Assembly (NCBI GenBank): GCA_039654915.1
Contig: CM077593.1
Coordinates: 55,186,501-55,250,500, forward strand
DNA length: 64,000 nt
Origin: Aquilaria yunnanensis
Taxonomy: Eukaryota > Streptophyta > Magnoliopsida > Malvales > Thymelaeaceae
Direction of reading: 5' to 3'
Made by a program: the position numbers and the translations under genes
Shown: piece after piece, positions 62,932 to 64,000 of the stretch
Numbering within the stretch: position 1 is the first letter of the stretch
Layout: each line of letters begins with the position of its first letter
The notes under the pieces: model-generated
Told to the model about the DNA's origin: nothing
Database searches by the model: none
What the model saw: the letters and a program-made list of their open reading frames with translations, nothing else

Positions 62932-64000
62932 TACTAGTCAAACTCTGAATCAGGAGTGAGTGATGAATTACATGATATATTGTGTGTTCAGTTACTTTTG
63001 ATCATGATTGATTAGATTGATTCACGATGTGTGAAACCGAAACTCATAATGTATATATGAGATATATGAAGAAACGACACAAATTGTTCATTGAGATTAA
63101 CCCTAGATTGATTGGTATAAGATACCTATCCAAATTAGGATTATTGCAATACTCACAAAACCCCAGTAGGGACGGATTATGGCTATTCGTGCACCTTGGG
63201 TAGAGTACTTTTGCTGGCTCGATTGGAGGTGGTCTCGGGTTCTTAGTTGCTTGAAATAATAGATCTCGGGCAACATAATTGTAAGACAATTCTTTGTATT
63301 GGGGGGTGCAGCCCCCTAGCAACCGCCAGCAAGGGTGGCTGCCCTTGACCGTGCCCGCTGATAGGTCAACGATACCGCCACCCACTGACCACCTAACGGG
63401 ACCACTGTTTGTGAAGTGCCACCTTAACCACCAGTGTATCAATTGCCAAGCATTTTTTTTGAATGAGATTTGACATGATATGCTAATTGGTGGTTAAAGC
63501 ATGGTGCATGGTTATAGCCCTTATTTGTTGTAGTTATAAATATGGCTTGTAAGTCATGCTTTTTCTTGTTGCTCTCATTCTACATTCAGTTCTAACCTTA
63601 TTCCCCTCGAATGTAACTCAAGGTTTCTATTATTGATCTAATTGTACATTCTAGGATCATTCGAGTTTGTGTGTCCAAAGAGCTAACAACAAAGAGACAA
63701 CCAAGGAGGAAGGAGAAGGAGCTTGTGGAGACCTTTTCTTTTTTTAAGCTTTTATGATATTCTCATTGGCTTAAGGAGATTGTATAGTTTGGGCTATAAC
63801 CATGTTACATTTATTTTGGTTTTAGCATAAGATGCATGTTTTATATTTGTATGTGATGCATGTATAAGACAACCAAAGATAATAATTGGTGAGATCAAAA
63901 GGAAAAATCCCTCAAACAAAATATTAAGTCATTAAATGTGATGCCTTCCAAATGTTGGCACTCATCAAGACTTTGATCAACATTGGGTAGGTTTGCTAAA
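62932..64000 (+). mobile_element. Copia internal region, non-coding leader, continues beyond window
   Basis: About 1070 bases downstream of the primer site with no gag start or copia motif. It contains two short GC hairpins near 63300-63347. The 132-residue minus-strand ORF at 63044-63442 has no recognisable motif. Either a long leader or a non-autonomous element; gag may lie past the window end. Confidence 0.5.

Noticed and set aside
63044..63442. 132-codon minus-strand ORF near the right end
   Set aside because: Lies in the leader of a copia element, contains no copia or host motif, and has low-complexity and hairpin parts.

Overview
The window is a stretch of plant nuclear repeat DNA. I found no credible host gene, no rRNA or tRNA gene, no prokaryotic feature and no CRISPR array. 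Nearly all of it can be read as LTR retrotransposons, whole or broken, inserted into one another. The angiosperm-type lineages (chromodomain Ty3/gypsy of Tekay/Del type, Tat-lineage Ty3/gypsy with an extra RNase H, and a Ty1/copia LTR) point to a seed plant and to heterochromatin; I cannot name the species.

Four families recur. Family B is a Tekay-like chromovirus with about 2.48 kb LTRs (TGTTACC...GGTAACA) and an initiator-Met-type primer site; pieces of at least nine LTRs and five coding regions are present in both orientations. Family A is a second Tekay-like chromovirus (33.5-39.9 kb). Family T is Tat-lineage: T1 (3522-11248, minus), T3 fragment (19.0-20.3 kb, minus), solo LTR S1 (39891-40801), T2 (49256-55.0 kb, plus) and an LTR tip at 61.9 kb. 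The fourth is a copia LTR seen as a solo copy (27323-28679) and as a 5' LTR with primer site at 62.0-62.9 kb.

Layout: 1-2921 is the 3' part of a diverged LTR holding a 144-bp tandem array. 3510-19002 is family-B element B1 (minus), with T1 inserted 12 bp inside the outer end of its 3' LTR. 19003-20283 is a Tat PR-RT relic. 20652-30985 is B2 (minus), whose gag is split by a family-B solo LTR that is itself split by the copia solo LTR. 30986-33480 holds two truncated B LTRs facing each other. 33481-39885 is element A (plus). S1 follows, then B4 (plus, gag to RT), B3 (minus, with a recombinant LTR), T2, fragments of A and B LTRs, B5 (plus, ending in a full 3' LTR) and the copia element running off the end.

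The most interesting object is T1. It has two LTRs and an exact 5-bp target duplication, but gag beyond its N-terminus, protease and reverse transcriptase are gone. It still carries, antisense to its own transcription, a spliced accessory gene with its own TATA box, three introns and a long coiled coil. That gene is now broken, mostly by changes that look like C-to-T transitions. T2 shows the same decay: one uninterrupted gag-pol frame with six nonsense codons, each one transition away from CAG, CAA or CGA. Boundaries, duplications and motifs below were read by eye; lineage names rest on motif recognition, not on a search.
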